Below are positions 16,770-25,582 of a DNA stretch of 64,000 nt, in pieces; within the stretch, counting starts at the first letter, position 1, and each line of letters starts with the position of its first letter. Source of the stretch: Aestuariivirga sp047600585 (lineage in GTDB: Bacteria > Pseudomonadota > Alphaproteobacteria > Rhizobiales > Aestuariivirgaceae). The notes under the pieces were generated by a model that was given only the letters and a program-made list of their open reading frames with translations, was not told the origin of the DNA and did no database searches. Where the stretch lies: assembly GCF_047600585.1 (NCBI RefSeq), contig NZ_JASGKP010000001.1, positions 2,914,001 through 2,978,000 on the forward strand, given 5' to 3'. Position numbers and translations under genes: made by a program.

Positions 16770-19700
16770 GTGTTTCAGGCGTGGACCGTGGTGCTGGCCG
16801 GCATCTGCTATGTGGGGCTGCTCTTTGCGGTTGCCACATGGGGTGACCGCCTTGCCACCCGCCGCAAGTTCCAGCGCCGTCCCCGCCCCCTGATCTATGC
16901 CCTGTCGCTGGGCGTCTACTGCACCTCGTGGACCTATTTCGGCAGCGTCGGCATCTCCGCCCACACGGGCTATGACTTCATCCCGGTCTATCTCGGCCCC
17001 ATCCTCGTCTTCGCGCTGGCCTACCCGCTGATCAGCCGCATCGTGATGATCGCCAAGACGCAGAACATCGCCTCGATCGCCGACTTCATCTCGGCCCGCT
17101 ACGGCAAGAACGAGGCGTTGGGTGCGCTTGTTGCCGTAATCGCCGTCATCGGCGTCGTGCCCTACATCTCGATCCAGTTGAAGGCGCTGTCGCTCTCGCT
17201 GCAAACCCTGATGCACAACGAGGCGAAGTTCGGCCTCACCTCGCTACCCCTGCCGCTGGCGGGTGACATCGCCCTTCTCGTCACGGTGGCGATGGCCTTG
17301 TTCGCCATTCTCTTCGGCACGCGCCACATCGACACCACCGAACACCAGGACGGCATGATCCTCGCCATTGCGGTGGAATCTGTCGTCAAGCTCGTCGCCT
17401 TCGTGGCGGTCGGTCTCTTCGTCACCTATTCGCTGGCGGGCGGCTTCGGCGGATTGCTCGACACGATCCGCAACGACGCCGCGATCGGCGCCGTCTTCGA
17501 TCATGCGCCCGATGGCGGACGCTGGCTCAGCGTCACGCTGGTCTCGGCGCTTGCCGTGCTGCTGCTGCCGCGGCAGTTCCATGTGGCGGTGGTGGAGAAC
17601 GCCCACGGCAGCGATGTCCGCCGCGCCGCATGGCTTTTCCCGCTTTATCTCGTCGCCATCAACCTCTTCGTGGCGCCCATTGCCATCACCGGCCTCAAGA
17701 TGCTGCCGGGTGCCGATGCCGACACCTACGTGCTGGCGCTCCCCTACACCTCGCAATCCTATGTCTTCACCACGGTCGCCTTCGTGGGTGGCGTGTCGGC
17801 GGCCACCGCCATGGTGATCGTCGAGACCATCGCGCTCTCGATCATGGTCTCGAACAACATCGTGGTGCCGCTCATCCTGCTGCGCCAGGGCGGCGAACAG
17901 AACATGTTCCAGCAGCATGAGGGCGAAACGCCGAGCCCGGTGCTGGTGCGCATCCGCCGCATGGCGATCTGCGGCATCCTGTTTCTCGCCTATCTCTACT
18001 ACTGGCTCGCCGGAAACGCCGCAGCGCTGGCCCAGACGGGCCTCATCTCCTTCGCCGCCATCGCCCAGTTCGCGCCCTCCTTCCTGGGTGGCCTGATGTG
18101 GCGGAACGGCACGGCCCGCGGTGCTGCGGCCGGCATCCTCGCGGGTTTCGCACTCTGGGCCTACACGCTCCTCATCCCCAGCTTCATCGACAGCGGCTGG
18201 CTCAGTGCCGCACTCCTCCATGACGGGCCCTTCGGTATCGCGGCGCTCAGGCCCCGGCAATTGCTTGGCATCGAGTTCGATCCGCTGACCCACGGCATCC
18301 TGTGGAGCCTTGCCGCCAACATCGCCGCCTATATCGGTGTTTCGGCGCTGCGCCCGCCCAGCCGGCTCGAGGCCCTGCAGGCGGAAGCCTTCCTGCCCGA
18401 CCAGCGGGCAAGCCGCGGCCTGGCCGGATTCCGGCTGTGGCGTTCCAGCGTCACCATGGGGCAGGTCGAGGACACGGTCGCCCGCTACCTCGGCGTCGAA
18501 CGCACCCGCGAGGCCTTCGCCGGGATGGTGAAGATGCGCGGCCTTGCCAATGACCCCGGCATCGAAGCCGATATCGGCATTCTCAATTTCGGCGAACACC
18601 TGCTCGCGTCCGCCATCGGCCCCGCCTCGTCGCGGCTTGTCATGGCGCTGCTGCTCGAGCGTCACGCCAAGGGTTCGCGCGACGCCATCCAGTTGCTCGA
18701 CGATGCCTCGACGGCGATCGAACACAGCCGCAGCGTGCTGCAATCGGCAATCGACAACGTGCCGCAGGGCATTGCCGTCTTCGATCACGGCGGCGCGCTC
18801 GTCTCCTGGAACGCGGCGGTGAAGGACGTGCTCGCCCTCCCCGCGTCCATGCTGAAGGTGGGCACCCGTATCGATGACCTTCTCGCCTATGTGGGCGCAC
18901 GCACCCTCGAGCCCGAGGCGACGCAGCCGCAGGCGATTGCACTCCGCCGTCACAAGCTCTTCACCGGCGGCGCCAACTGGCGGCAGCGCCTGGTGGAGCC
19001 GCTCTGCATCGTCGACATCCACAGCGGGCGGTTGCCGGACGGCGGCATCGTTGTCTCCTTCTCCGACGTCACCGAAACGGTGGCCGCCGCCGACGCGCTG
19101 CTGTTGGCCAACGAGACCCTTGAAATGCGCGTGGCCGAGCGCACTGCGGAACTCACCAAGCTCAACGACGAACTGTCCAAGGCCAAGGCGGAGGCCGATG
19201 CCGCGAACCAGGGCAAGACCCGCTTCTTCGCCGCCGCAAGCCACGACATTCTGCAACCGCTCAATGCCGCCCGCCTGTTCACCAGCACGCTGGTGGAAGG
19301 ACCCGCCGCTGCCGGCAACAAGACCATCGTGCGCAATGTCGATGCCGCGCTCGAAGCGGTGGAGGACATTCTCTCCACCGTGCTCGACATTTCGCGGATC
19401 GATGCCGGCGCCATCAAGCCCGAGATCGAGAGTTTCCCGGTGCAGGAACTCTTCGACACGCTTGCCCGCGAGTTCGAGCGGCAGGCAAGCGACAAGCACC
19501 TCTCGCTCCGCTTCATGCCGACCTCCGCCATCGTGAAGTCGGACCGCAAGTTGCTGCGCCGCGTGCTCCAGAACCTCGTCTCCAACGCCATCAAGTACAC
19601 GGTGAAGGGCCGCGTGCTGGTGGGCGTGCGGCGCAAGGGTTCGGGCTACCAGATCGCCGTGCTGGACACGGGCCTCGGCATTCCGGCGGAACAGCTCCGC

Positions 19701-20312
19701 ATCGTCTTCCGCGAGTTCGAACGCCTCGGCCGAGACAAGCACAACGAGCCAGGTCTTGGCCTTGGCCTCTCCATCGTCGACCGCCTGTGCAAGGTGCTGC
19801 GCCACCCGATCGCGCTGTCTTCGGAAGTGGGGCGCGGCTCGGCCTTCGCCATCACCGTGCCCGCCGGGCGCGAGGCGGTGGTGCGCGAGGCGGTGTCGAC
19901 ACCCATTCCGCCATCGCACCAGCCGCTCGCCGGGTTGCGCGTGCTCGCCGTCGACAACGAAACCTCGATCGTCGAAGGGCTCACGGCGCTGTTGCAGAAC
20001 TGGAAGGTGTGCGTCATTCCGGCGACGAGTGCCGCCGAAGCCGTCGAGCAACTGGAAGCCCACAAGGGCGAGGTCGATGCGATCCTCGCCGATTATCATA
20101 TCCACCGCGAGGACGGCATTGCGCTCGTGCAGGCGCTGCGCAAGCGCGCCGACCGGCACATCCCCGCAATCCTGATCACCGCCGACCGCAGCAAGCGGGT
20201 GCAGGACGAAGCCCAGGCGGCCGGCCTGCAATACTTGCGGAAGCCCGTGAAGCCCGCGTCGCTGCGCGCCAGCCTCTCGCAGATTGCGGTGAGCCGCACC
20301 GCAGTGGAATGA
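16770..20312 (+). CDS. SSF-transporter-fused hybrid histidine kinase (CrbS/MxtR-like)
   Basis: A 1180-residue hybrid sensor. The GTG start follows GAGGGGGAGGA by 7 bases. Residues about 1-500 form a sodium:solute-symporter domain with about 13 membrane segments (YCTSWTYFGSVG early). A PAS-like region (about 640-770) follows, then a coiled coil, a HisKA-type domain with the phosphorylated His in AASHDILQPLNAARLF (near residue 826), an ATPase domain (NLVSNAIKYT, DTGLGIP, GLGLGLSIV) and a C-terminal receiver (LAVDNETSI, ILADYHI, YLRKPVKP). This exact layout is that of CrbS/MxtR, which controls acetate use through a LuxR-type partner. That partner is convergent and only 2 bases away; acs is 4 kb upstream. 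Confidence 0.9.
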   Translation: MFQAWTVVLAGICYVGLLFAVATWGDRLATRRKFQRRPRPLIYALSLGVYCTSWTYFGSVGISAHTGYDFIPVYLGPILVFALAYPLISRIVMIAKTQNIASIADFISARYGKNEALGALVAVIAVIGVVPYISIQLKALSLSLQTLMHNEAKFGLTSLPLPLAGDIALLVTVAMALFAILFGTRHIDTTEHQDGMILAIAVESVVKLVAFVAVGLFVTYSLAGGFGGLLDTIRNDAAIGAVFDHAPDGGRWLSVTLVSALAVLLLPRQFHVAVVENAHGSDVRRAAWLFPLYLVAINLFVAPIAITGLKMLPGADADTYVLALPYTSQSYVFTTVAFVGGVSAATAMVIVETIALSIMVSNNIVVPLILLRQGGEQNMFQQHEGETPSPVLVRIRRMAICGILFLAYLYYWLAGNAAALAQTGLISFAAIAQFAPSFLGGLMWRNGTARGAAAGILAGFALWAYTLLIPSFIDSGWLSAALLHDGPFGIAALRPRQLLGIEFDPLTHGILWSLAANIAAYIGVSALRPPSRLEALQAEAFLPDQRASRGLAGFRLWRSSVTMGQVEDTVARYLGVERTREAFAGMVKMRGLANDPGIEADIGILNFGEHLLASAIGPASSRLVMALLLERHAKGSRDAIQLLDDASTAIEHSRSVLQSAIDNVPQGIAVFDHGGALVSWNAAVKDVLALPASMLKVGTRIDDLLAYVGARTLEPEATQPQAIALRRHKLFTGGANWRQRLVEPLCIVDIHSGRLPDGGIVVSFSDVTETVAAADALLLANETLEMRVAERTAELTKLNDELSKAKAEADAANQGKTRFFAAASHDILQPLNAARLFTSTLVEGPAAAGNKTIVRNVDAALEAVEDILSTVLDISRIDAGAIKPEIESFPVQELFDTLAREFERQASDKHLSLRFMPTSAIVKSDRKLLRRVLQNLVSNAIKYTVKGRVLVGVRRKGSGYQIAVLDTGLGIPAEQLRIVFREFERLGRDKHNEPGLGLGLSIVDRLCKVLRHPIALSSEVGRGSAFAITVPAGREAVVREAVSTPIPPSHQPLAGLRVLAVDNETSIVEGLTALLQNWKVCVIPATSAAEAVEQLEAHKGEVDAILADYHIHREDGIALVQALRKRADRHIPAILITADRSKRVQDEAQAAGLQYLRKPVKPASLRASLSQIAVSRTAVE

Positions 20313-20314
20313 GC

Positions 20315-21001
20315 TCAGCCTTCGCTGATGCTCTCGCCGTCGATCTTGCCCGCCGCGATCACGGCCTGGGTGCGGCTGTCGACGTTGAGCTTGAGCAGGA
20401 TGGCCGAGACATGAGCCTTCACCGTCGCCTCGGAGACATCGAGCTCATAGGCGATCTGCTTGTTGAGGAGACCTGCCCGCAGCATCATCAGCACGCGCAC
20501 CTGCTGGGGCGTGAGGGTGGCGAGGCGCTTGGAGAGATCGTCGATCTCACGCTCCTCGTCGGTCAATTGCTTGGCCACAAGCGGAGCCCAGATCTCGCCT
20601 TCGAGAATGGCGGAGACGGCGCGGCGCATCTCCTCGGCAGGCGTCGATTTCGGAATGAAGCCCGAGGCACCCAGCGCCAGCGCCCTGCGGATCACGGCGG
20701 GCTCTTCCTGCCCCGAGACGATGGCCACCGGCACGGAGGGAAACTGCGCGCGGAGATAGGCAAGGCCCGAGAGCCCCTGCACGCCCGGCATCTTGAGATC
20801 GAGCAGCACGAGGTCGCAATCCCGGTCGTCGTCGAGGATCTTGATGCCGTCGTCGAGGCTCGAGGCCTCGCGCACCGTAGCGTTGGTGAGCACGCCTGCC
20901 AGCGCGCCCTTCATGGCATCGCGGAACAGGGGGTGGTCATCGATGATGACGATCTGGCGGTTGTTGACGCTTTGCACCGGCTTGGACTTCCGTTCGGACA
21001 T
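20315..21001 (-). CDS. LuxR-type response regulator (CrbR/ErdR-like)
   Basis: A 228-residue response regulator. The receiver has IVIIDDHPLFRDAM, the phosphorylated Asp68 in LVLLDLKMPG and Lys118 in GFIPKS. After a linker, a LuxR helix-turn-helix spans about 160-220 (LTPQQVRVLMMLRAGLLNKQ, then VSEATVKAHVSAILLKL). This is the NarL/FixJ type. It is convergent with the SSF hybrid kinase and divergent from pip. In Vibrio and Pseudomonas the partner of CrbS/MxtR is such a protein and activates acs. Inferred here: phosphorylation by the neighbouring kinase and control of acs. Confidence 0.9.
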   Translation of the reverse strand: MSERKSKPVQSVNNRQIVIIDDHPLFRDAMKGALAGVLTNATVREASSLDDGIKILDDDRDCDLVLLDLKMPGVQGLSGLAYLRAQFPSVPVAIVSGQEEPAVIRRALALGASGFIPKSTPAEEMRRAVSAILEGEIWAPLVAKQLTDEEREIDDLSKRLATLTPQQVRVLMMLRAGLLNKQIAYELDVSEATVKAHVSAILLKLNVDSRTQAVIAAGKIDGESISEG

Positions 21002-21033
21002 TCACTTCCTCGCAAGATTGCCACAACTGTTGT

Positions 21034-22023
21034 ATGGGCCCCAACATGACCATAGTTCAAGACAGGAAGCGCGGCCTCTATCCCGAGATCGAGCCGTTCA
21101 ACCGGGGCCGCCTCAAGGTCTCCTCCATTCACGAAATCTACTTCGAGGAAGCGGGCAATCCGGCGGGCGCACCCGTTGTGGTGCTGCACGGCGGGCCGGG
21201 CGGCGGCAGTTCGCCCACGCTCCGGCGCTTCCACGATCCCGCCCACTACCGCATCGTCACCTTCGACCAGCGCGGCTGCGGGCGCTCCACGCCGCACGCT
21301 TCGCTCGAGCAGAACACCACCTGGGACCTCGTCGCGGACATGGAAATGCTGCGCCTCCACCTCGGGATCGAGAACTGGCAGGTGTTCGGCGGTTCCTGGG
21401 GCTCGACGCTGGCGCTCGCCTATGCGCTCACCCATCCGGCGCCGGTGAAGGAACTCATCCTGCGCGGCATCTTCACGGTGCGGAAGTCCGAGATCGACTG
21501 GTTCTACCAGCACGGTGCCTCCATGCTCTTTCCGGAGCAGTGGGAGCGCTACATCGCCCCCATCCCCGAAGCCGAACGGGGCGACCTGGTGTCGGCCCAC
21601 TACCGCCGCCTCACCGGCGAGGACCGCGAGCAGCGGATGGCCTCGGCCCGGGCCTGGTCGCAATGGGAGGGATCGACGCTCTCGCTCCTCCCCGATCCCG
21701 CCCGCGAGGCGGCCTTCGGCGAGGATCAGTTCGCCATCGCCTTCGCCTCGATCGAGTGCCACTATTTCGTCAACCAGGGCTTTTTCCCGGAAGACGGCTG
21801 GCTGCTCGCCAATGCGCCCAAGCTCCGCGGCATTCCCGGCGTGATCATTCAGGGGCGCTATGACGTGGTGACCCCGCCCGCCACCGCCTTTGCCCTGCAC
21901 CAGGCCTGGCCGGAGGCGCATTTCGAGGTGATTCCCGATGCCGGACACGCCGCGGCGGAGCCCGGAACGTTGGATGCCCTGATTCGAGCGACCGATTCTT
22001 TCGCACATGCGAAGGGTGCATAG
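21034..22023 (+). CDS. pip: Prolyl iminopeptidase
   Basis: Pip removes N-terminal proline from peptides; it is a cytoplasmic alpha/beta hydrolase of peptidase family S33. The protein is 329 residues from ATG 21034; an ATG at 21046 (MTIVQD) is an alternative and neither has a good ribosome-binding site. Seen: the oxyanion-hole motif VLHGGPGGGS, DQRGCGRSTPH, the nucleophile elbow GGSWGSTLAL (Ser121), the acid in GRYDVVTPP, and the His in PDAGHAA. These are specific for Pip. The palindrome ACAACTGTTGT abuts the start (21023-21033). Confidence 0.94.
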   Translation: MGPNMTIVQDRKRGLYPEIEPFNRGRLKVSSIHEIYFEEAGNPAGAPVVVLHGGPGGGSSPTLRRFHDPAHYRIVTFDQRGCGRSTPHASLEQNTTWDLVADMEMLRLHLGIENWQVFGGSWGSTLALAYALTHPAPVKELILRGIFTVRKSEIDWFYQHGASMLFPEQWERYIAPIPEAERGDLVSAHYRRLTGEDREQRMASARAWSQWEGSTLSLLPDPAREAAFGEDQFAIAFASIECHYFVNQGFFPEDGWLLANAPKLRGIPGVIIQGRYDVVTPPATAFALHQAWPEAHFEVIPDAGHAAAEPGTLDALIRATDSFAHAKGA

Positions 22024-22327
22024 CTCCCCTGCGGCGCAAACCCCGGATTGCAAAGATATTTTCACATTTCGTCCCCATATGCGCTGCAACACGAGGTTTA
22101 CGCATCATGGTCATCCGCACGCTCAAGAACATTTTTGTCGGCCTGTCCCAGGGGGTCGGTTACACCTTTGAACGCCGTAATGATTTTACGGCACGTGCCG
22201 TTTTTCCCGCCAGCGCCACAATCAAACGCTGATATTGTTGGCCTTTTTTTCAATTGCCACAATTGAGCGGGCTTTTGCCCCAAAAAACGCCTGAAAATGA
22301 CCCGCGAAATTTCGTGGTTGGGAACTC

Positions 22328-22356
22328 TTGCAGCCCCAATTGGACGGCACTTTAAC
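22328..22356 (+). promoter_or_regulatory. Candidate promoter of the small RNA
   Basis: TTGCAG and TTTAAC are separated by exactly 17 bases. Each matches the sigma-70 consensus in 3-4 of 6 positions, so this is weak by itself; it counts because a terminator-ended structured segment begins just after it. Confidence 0.35.
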
Positions 22357-22362
22357 ACTCGA

Positions 22363-22545
22363 TCCAGCGGGGGATCGGCGGGTGCCACCAAACGGCGCAG
22401 ATAAAGACGGCTCCGAGATTTCGGCCTCTTTGCCCTTTCCCTACATGGTAAGATCTATCCGCCTTGGGCTCCTGTCGCCGTCCCGAGTTCAAAGCGGATT
22501 GGAGGCCCGTTCCTGCCCAGTCGGCGGGAACGGGCCTTTGTCTTT
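22363..22545 (+). ncRNA. Candidate small RNA (about 180 nt), unknown family
   Basis: The segment has no coding signal but is structured: GATCC/GGATC near its 5' end, a CTTGGG/CCCGAG hairpin around 22465-22490, and it ends in a 15-bp terminator stem with a T-rich tail. The nearest upstream plus-strand gene (pip) stops about 480 bases before that terminator, and the downstream genes run the other way, so the terminator needs its own transcript. Length would fit 6S RNA, but I could not match its conserved sequence; it is not tmRNA, RNase P or SRP RNA. Confidence 0.45.
22503..22545 (+). terminator. Strong Rho-independent terminator
   Basis: AGGCCCGTTCCTGCC pairs with GGCGGGAACGGGCCT (15 bp, one G-T) around a 5-base loop, then TTTGTCTTTTT. 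Confidence 0.88.
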
Positions 22546-22565
22546 TTGGGCGGCCTTTCAGCAGC

Positions 22566-23396
22566 TTACTTGGTGATCACGGCCTCGAGGTAAATCCCCG
22601 GGACGACCAGCGCCACCGCATCCTTGCGGCGGAACTGGCCGATCAGCCCCAGCAGGTCCTTCTCCAGCGCCACCCGGCCGGCCTCATCGAGAGCGAGGAA
22701 GGCCTTGTGGGTGGGCCCGTAGAAGGTGCGGAAGACGGCGACGAAGTGCTCCGGCGACTCGTAGCGGAAGTTGTAGGTCTTGCGCGCCGCCTTCACGGCA
22801 TGGCTGGGAAAGAGCATCTGCAGGTGCTTCTCGTCACCCCAGAGGGCCGGCGGCTGAAGGCCTGCGGGCGGCGGCAGGTGGCGGCCGATCACCTTGAACA
22901 TGGCGCCGATGAACGAGTCCGGCGTCCAGTTCGCCATGGCGATGCGCCCGCCCTTGCGAACGACGCGGGAAATTTCCTTCGCCGCCTGCTGCTGGTTCGG
23001 CGCAAACATGATGCCGAAGGTGGAGAGCGCAACATCGAAGCTGTTGTCCGCGAAGGGCAAGGCCTCGGCATCGGCGGTCTTGAAAGTCACCTTCAGGCCC
23101 TCCGCCTCGGCGCGGCGGCGGCCCTGCTCCAGAAGCTCGGCCACATAGTCGGTCGAGGTCGTGAGCGCATAGCGGCGGGCGGCCGCAAGTGTGGCATTGC
23201 CGTTGCCGGCCGCCACATCGAGCACGCGCTCGCCGGCGTTCACGTCGGCGGCTTCACACAGCTCTTCACCCACGATCTGCAGCGTGGTGCCCACAACCGC
23301 ATAATTGCCGGAGCCCCAGGTGGCCTGCTGCTTCTGCTTGATGGCGGCAAAGTCCGGCGCTGCGGCGGCGGGTGCCTGTTCTACTGATTTCAACAT
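22566..23396 (-). CDS. Class I SAM-dependent methyltransferase (UbiE-like)
   Basis: A 276-residue small-molecule methyltransferase from ATG 23396 (MLKSVEQAP). A longer frame has no family similarity. Seen: the SAM-binding motif I ERVLDVAAGNGNATLAAA, motif II acid in LTTSTDYV, the post-I AEALPFADNSFDVALSTFG and motif III EISRVVRKGGRIAMANW. This is the UbiE/COQ5-like pattern; methyl acceptor unknown. It is divergent from an HxlR regulator with 169 bases between starts, so it may be its target. Confidence 0.88.
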   Translation of the reverse strand: MLKSVEQAPAAAAPDFAAIKQKQQATWGSGNYAVVGTTLQIVGEELCEAADVNAGERVLDVAAGNGNATLAAARRYALTTSTDYVAELLEQGRRRAEAEGLKVTFKTADAEALPFADNSFDVALSTFGIMFAPNQQQAAKEISRVVRKGGRIAMANWTPDSFIGAMFKVIGRHLPPPAGLQPPALWGDEKHLQMLFPSHAVKAARKTYNFRYESPEHFVAVFRTFYGPTHKAFLALDEAGRVALEKDLLGLIGQFRRKDAVALVVPGIYLEAVITK

Positions 23397-23565
23397 GTCT
23401 GATGTCCTGTGTTTGGGAAGCCCCCCGAACACCTGCCGAGATAGGAGAGGGCATGGCCGCCGTTGAGTCCTCGGAATGGAGCAAAGCTGGTACAGATTCA
23501 GGACTAGCCCGCCTCCTGAAACTTTGGCATGGAGAAAGGCATCGGGGGGCATCGGAGATCATCCC

Positions 23566-24249
23566 ATGTCCAAGGACAGTTACCATCACTTCTGCCCAGT
23601 CGCGAAGGCTTGCGAGATCCTGGAGCCGCGCTGGACCATGCTCGTGCTCTGCGAGCTTCTGAACGGCTACACCCGCTTCAACGACATCCGCCGCGGCATT
23701 CCCTCGATGTCACCGACACTGCTGTCGAAACGGCTGAAGGAGATGGAGAAAAACGGTCTCCTGAGCCGCGAGAAGCACGGCATTTCGGGCGAAATCCACT
23801 ACCGGCCCACGGCACTCACCCAGGAGCTTGCGCCCATCATCGAGGCGCTCGGCGACTGGGCCCACCGCAACGTCGACGCGAGTGTCTGCCTCGAGAAGCT
23901 CGATGCCCGCGTTCTCATGTGGAACATGCGGCGCAAGGTGAACACGGCGGTGCTGCCGGCACGGCGCAAGAGCGTGATCCAGTTCATCTTCCCGGAACTG
24001 CCGGAGGAGCAGCGCAACTACTGGATCATCGGCCGCCCCGGCATGGAGGCCGACCTCTGCGTCATCGATCCGGGCGTGGACGTGGACCTCTACATCACCG
24101 CCGACCTCAGGGCGCTCACCTCGGCCTGGATGGGTCACTCGACGCTCCCGGCCGAACTCGCCCGCGACAAGATCAGCCTTGTGGGCGACGAAATGCTGAT
24201 CAACTCGATCGGCGACTGGATGGTGCGCAGCCGCTTTGCGGCGGCGTGA
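23566..24249 (+). CDS. HxlR-family transcriptional regulator with SCP2-like C-terminus
   Basis: A 227-residue regulator. The N-terminal winged helix (about 8-105) has the HxlR signature CPVAKACEILEPRWTMLVL, then RFNDIRRGIPSMSPTLLSKR as recognition helix and GLLSREKH as the wing. The single early Cys is the residue HxlR-type sensors use for redox or electrophile sensing. The C-terminal 110 residues (LMWNMRRKVNT..., YITADLRALTSAWMGHSTL) resemble an SCP2 sterol-carrier domain, found fused to HxlR domains in other alphaproteobacteria and possibly a ligand pocket. It is divergent from the methyltransferase. Confidence 0.88.
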   Translation: MSKDSYHHFCPVAKACEILEPRWTMLVLCELLNGYTRFNDIRRGIPSMSPTLLSKRLKEMEKNGLLSREKHGISGEIHYRPTALTQELAPIIEALGDWAHRNVDASVCLEKLDARVLMWNMRRKVNTAVLPARRKSVIQFIFPELPEEQRNYWIIGRPGMEADLCVIDPGVDVDLYITADLRALTSAWMGHSTLPAELARDKISLVGDEMLINSIGDWMVRSRFAAA

Positions 24250-24270
24250 GGCATCGATGTTTTTGGAGCA

Positions 24271-24358
24271 CGTCACCCCCGCGAAGGCGGGGGCCCAGCT
24301 TCTTGTTGCGGCCGTGTGATCCACCAAAGCTGGGTGCCCGCCTTCGCGGGCATGACGG
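24271..24358. repeat. Intergenic palindromic repeat (CGTCACCCCCGCG family)
   Basis: The element begins GTCACCCCCGCGAAGGCGGG and its other end is the near inverse, CCCGCCTTCGCGGGCATGAC; AGCTT and AAGCT face each other inside. It is closely related to the copy at 12921-13044. It fills the gap between the HxlR regulator and rmuC. Confidence 0.8.
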
Positions 24359-24417
24359 CTAAACACACCCTCCCCACCCGAATAGAACAAAACGCGAATC
24401 AATGATATGAGCAGGCG

Positions 24418-25575
24418 ATGGACCTGTCCTCGACCGTGCTCATCATCGGCGGCCATGCCGTCACGTTGCTCGACGCTTTGCTTGCCGCGGCGGCACTTGC
24501 CCTCGTCCTGCTGTGTCTGGCGGTGATCCTCGCCTTCCGCGCCCAGGCCGGGCGGCGGCAGGAGCGCGAGGAGGCCGAGCGCCGCACCGCAGACATGGAA
24601 ATCCGCCTCGCGGAACTCTCGGGCGCGCTACAGGGCTTTGCGGCGCAATCGCAGAGCCATCACATCCATCTGCAGCGGGTGATCGACGAGCGCCTCGAAA
24701 CGGTGAGCAGCCGCGTCGGTCACGGCCTCACCGAGCAGGCGGAGAAGACCACGCTCTCGCTCAACCAGCTGAACGAGAGGCTCGCCGTCATCGATGCCGC
24801 ACAGAAGAACCTCACCTCGCTTTCGGGCGAGATGATTTCGCTCAAGGACATTCTCAACAACAAGCAGTCGCGCGGCGCCTTCGGCCAGGGCCGCATGGAA
24901 GCCATCATCCGCGACAATCTCGCGGCGAAGGCCTACAGCTTCCAGGCCACGCTGTCGAACGGCACACGGCCCGACTGCCTCATCTCCCTGCCGGAATCGC
25001 CGCAGAAGCTGGTGATCGATGCGAAGTTTCCGCTCGAGGCCTACACCGCCTTTACCGAGGCGCGCGACGACACGCTGCGCAAGGCAGCCGAACAGCGCCT
25101 GAAGGGCGATGTGCTCAAGCATGTGAAGGACATTGCCGAGAAGTATTTCATCTCCGGCGAGACCCACGACACGGCCATCATGTTCGTGCCGTCGGAATCG
25201 GTCTATGCCGAATTGCACGAGAAGTTCGAGGACGTGGTGCAGAAGGCCCACCGCCAGCGCGTCATCTTCGCCTCGCCCAATGTTCTGATGCTGCTGGTGC
25301 AGACCATGCAGGCGATCGTCAAGGACGTGGCGATGCGCGAGCAGGCCCATGTGATCAAGGGCGAAGTGGTGCGCCTGCTCGAAGATGTGGACCGTCTGAA
25401 GGAGCGCGCCTCCGATCTCCGCCGCCATTTCGACATGGCCAACACGGATCTGGAAAAGCTCGGCACCTCGGCCGACCGGATCGTGAAGCGCGGCCATCGC
25501 ATCGGCAGTGTTGATGTGGAGCCCGAAACGAACGGGGCGCTGCCCGGAGAGCAGCGCCCGCGTCTGGTGCAGTGA
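24418..25575 (+). CDS. rmuC: DNA recombination protein RmuC
   Basis: RmuC limits DNA inversions at short repeats and belongs to the PD-(D/E)XK nuclease superfamily. The protein is 385 residues: an N-terminal membrane anchor (about 12-42), a coiled coil (about 45-135) and the RmuC domain (about 150-350). Seen: RGAFGQGRMEAIIRDNL, RPDCLISLP, the catalytic-type LVIDAKFPLEAY, and DTAIMFVPSESVYAEL followed by FASPNVLMLLVQTM. These are all hallmarks. Its 3' end contains a GGGCGCTGC/GCAGCGCCC hairpin and is convergent with the TadG-like gene 7 bases away. Confidence 0.95.
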   Translation: MDLSSTVLIIGGHAVTLLDALLAAAALALVLLCLAVILAFRAQAGRRQEREEAERRTADMEIRLAELSGALQGFAAQSQSHHIHLQRVIDERLETVSSRVGHGLTEQAEKTTLSLNQLNERLAVIDAAQKNLTSLSGEMISLKDILNNKQSRGAFGQGRMEAIIRDNLAAKAYSFQATLSNGTRPDCLISLPESPQKLVIDAKFPLEAYTAFTEARDDTLRKAAEQRLKGDVLKHVKDIAEKYFISGETHDTAIMFVPSESVYAELHEKFEDVVQKAHRQRVIFASPNVLMLLVQTMQAIVKDVAMREQAHVIKGEVVRLLEDVDRLKERASDLRRHFDMANTDLEKLGTSADRIVKRGHRIGSVDVEPETNGALPGEQRPRLVQ

Positions 25576-25582
25576 AGAAACG

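Larger units (their letters stand above)
22024..22565. other. 542-base gap with a probable small-RNA gene
   Basis: No protein gene is evident. The first part is AT-rich and contains the palindrome ACGGCACGTGCCGT followed by T at about 22188-22206. The second part (22328-22545) has a promoter-like pair, several hairpins and a strong plus-strand terminator; see the separate entries. Confidence 0.6.

Noticed and set aside
17244..20231. A 995-residue frame opposite the hybrid kinase
   Set aside because: Composition is that of a reverse-strand shadow (rich in His, Arg, Gly, Gln), with no domains.
22352..22360. TTAACACTC as half of a CIRCE element for HrcA
   Set aside because: No matching GAGTGTTAA or GAGTGCTAA half is found 9 bases further; not a CIRCE.
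22363..22545. Identification of the candidate small RNA as tmRNA, RNase P RNA or 6S RNA
   Set aside because: None of the conserved cores of tmRNA or RNase P is present, and 6S could not be confirmed by reading; left unnamed.
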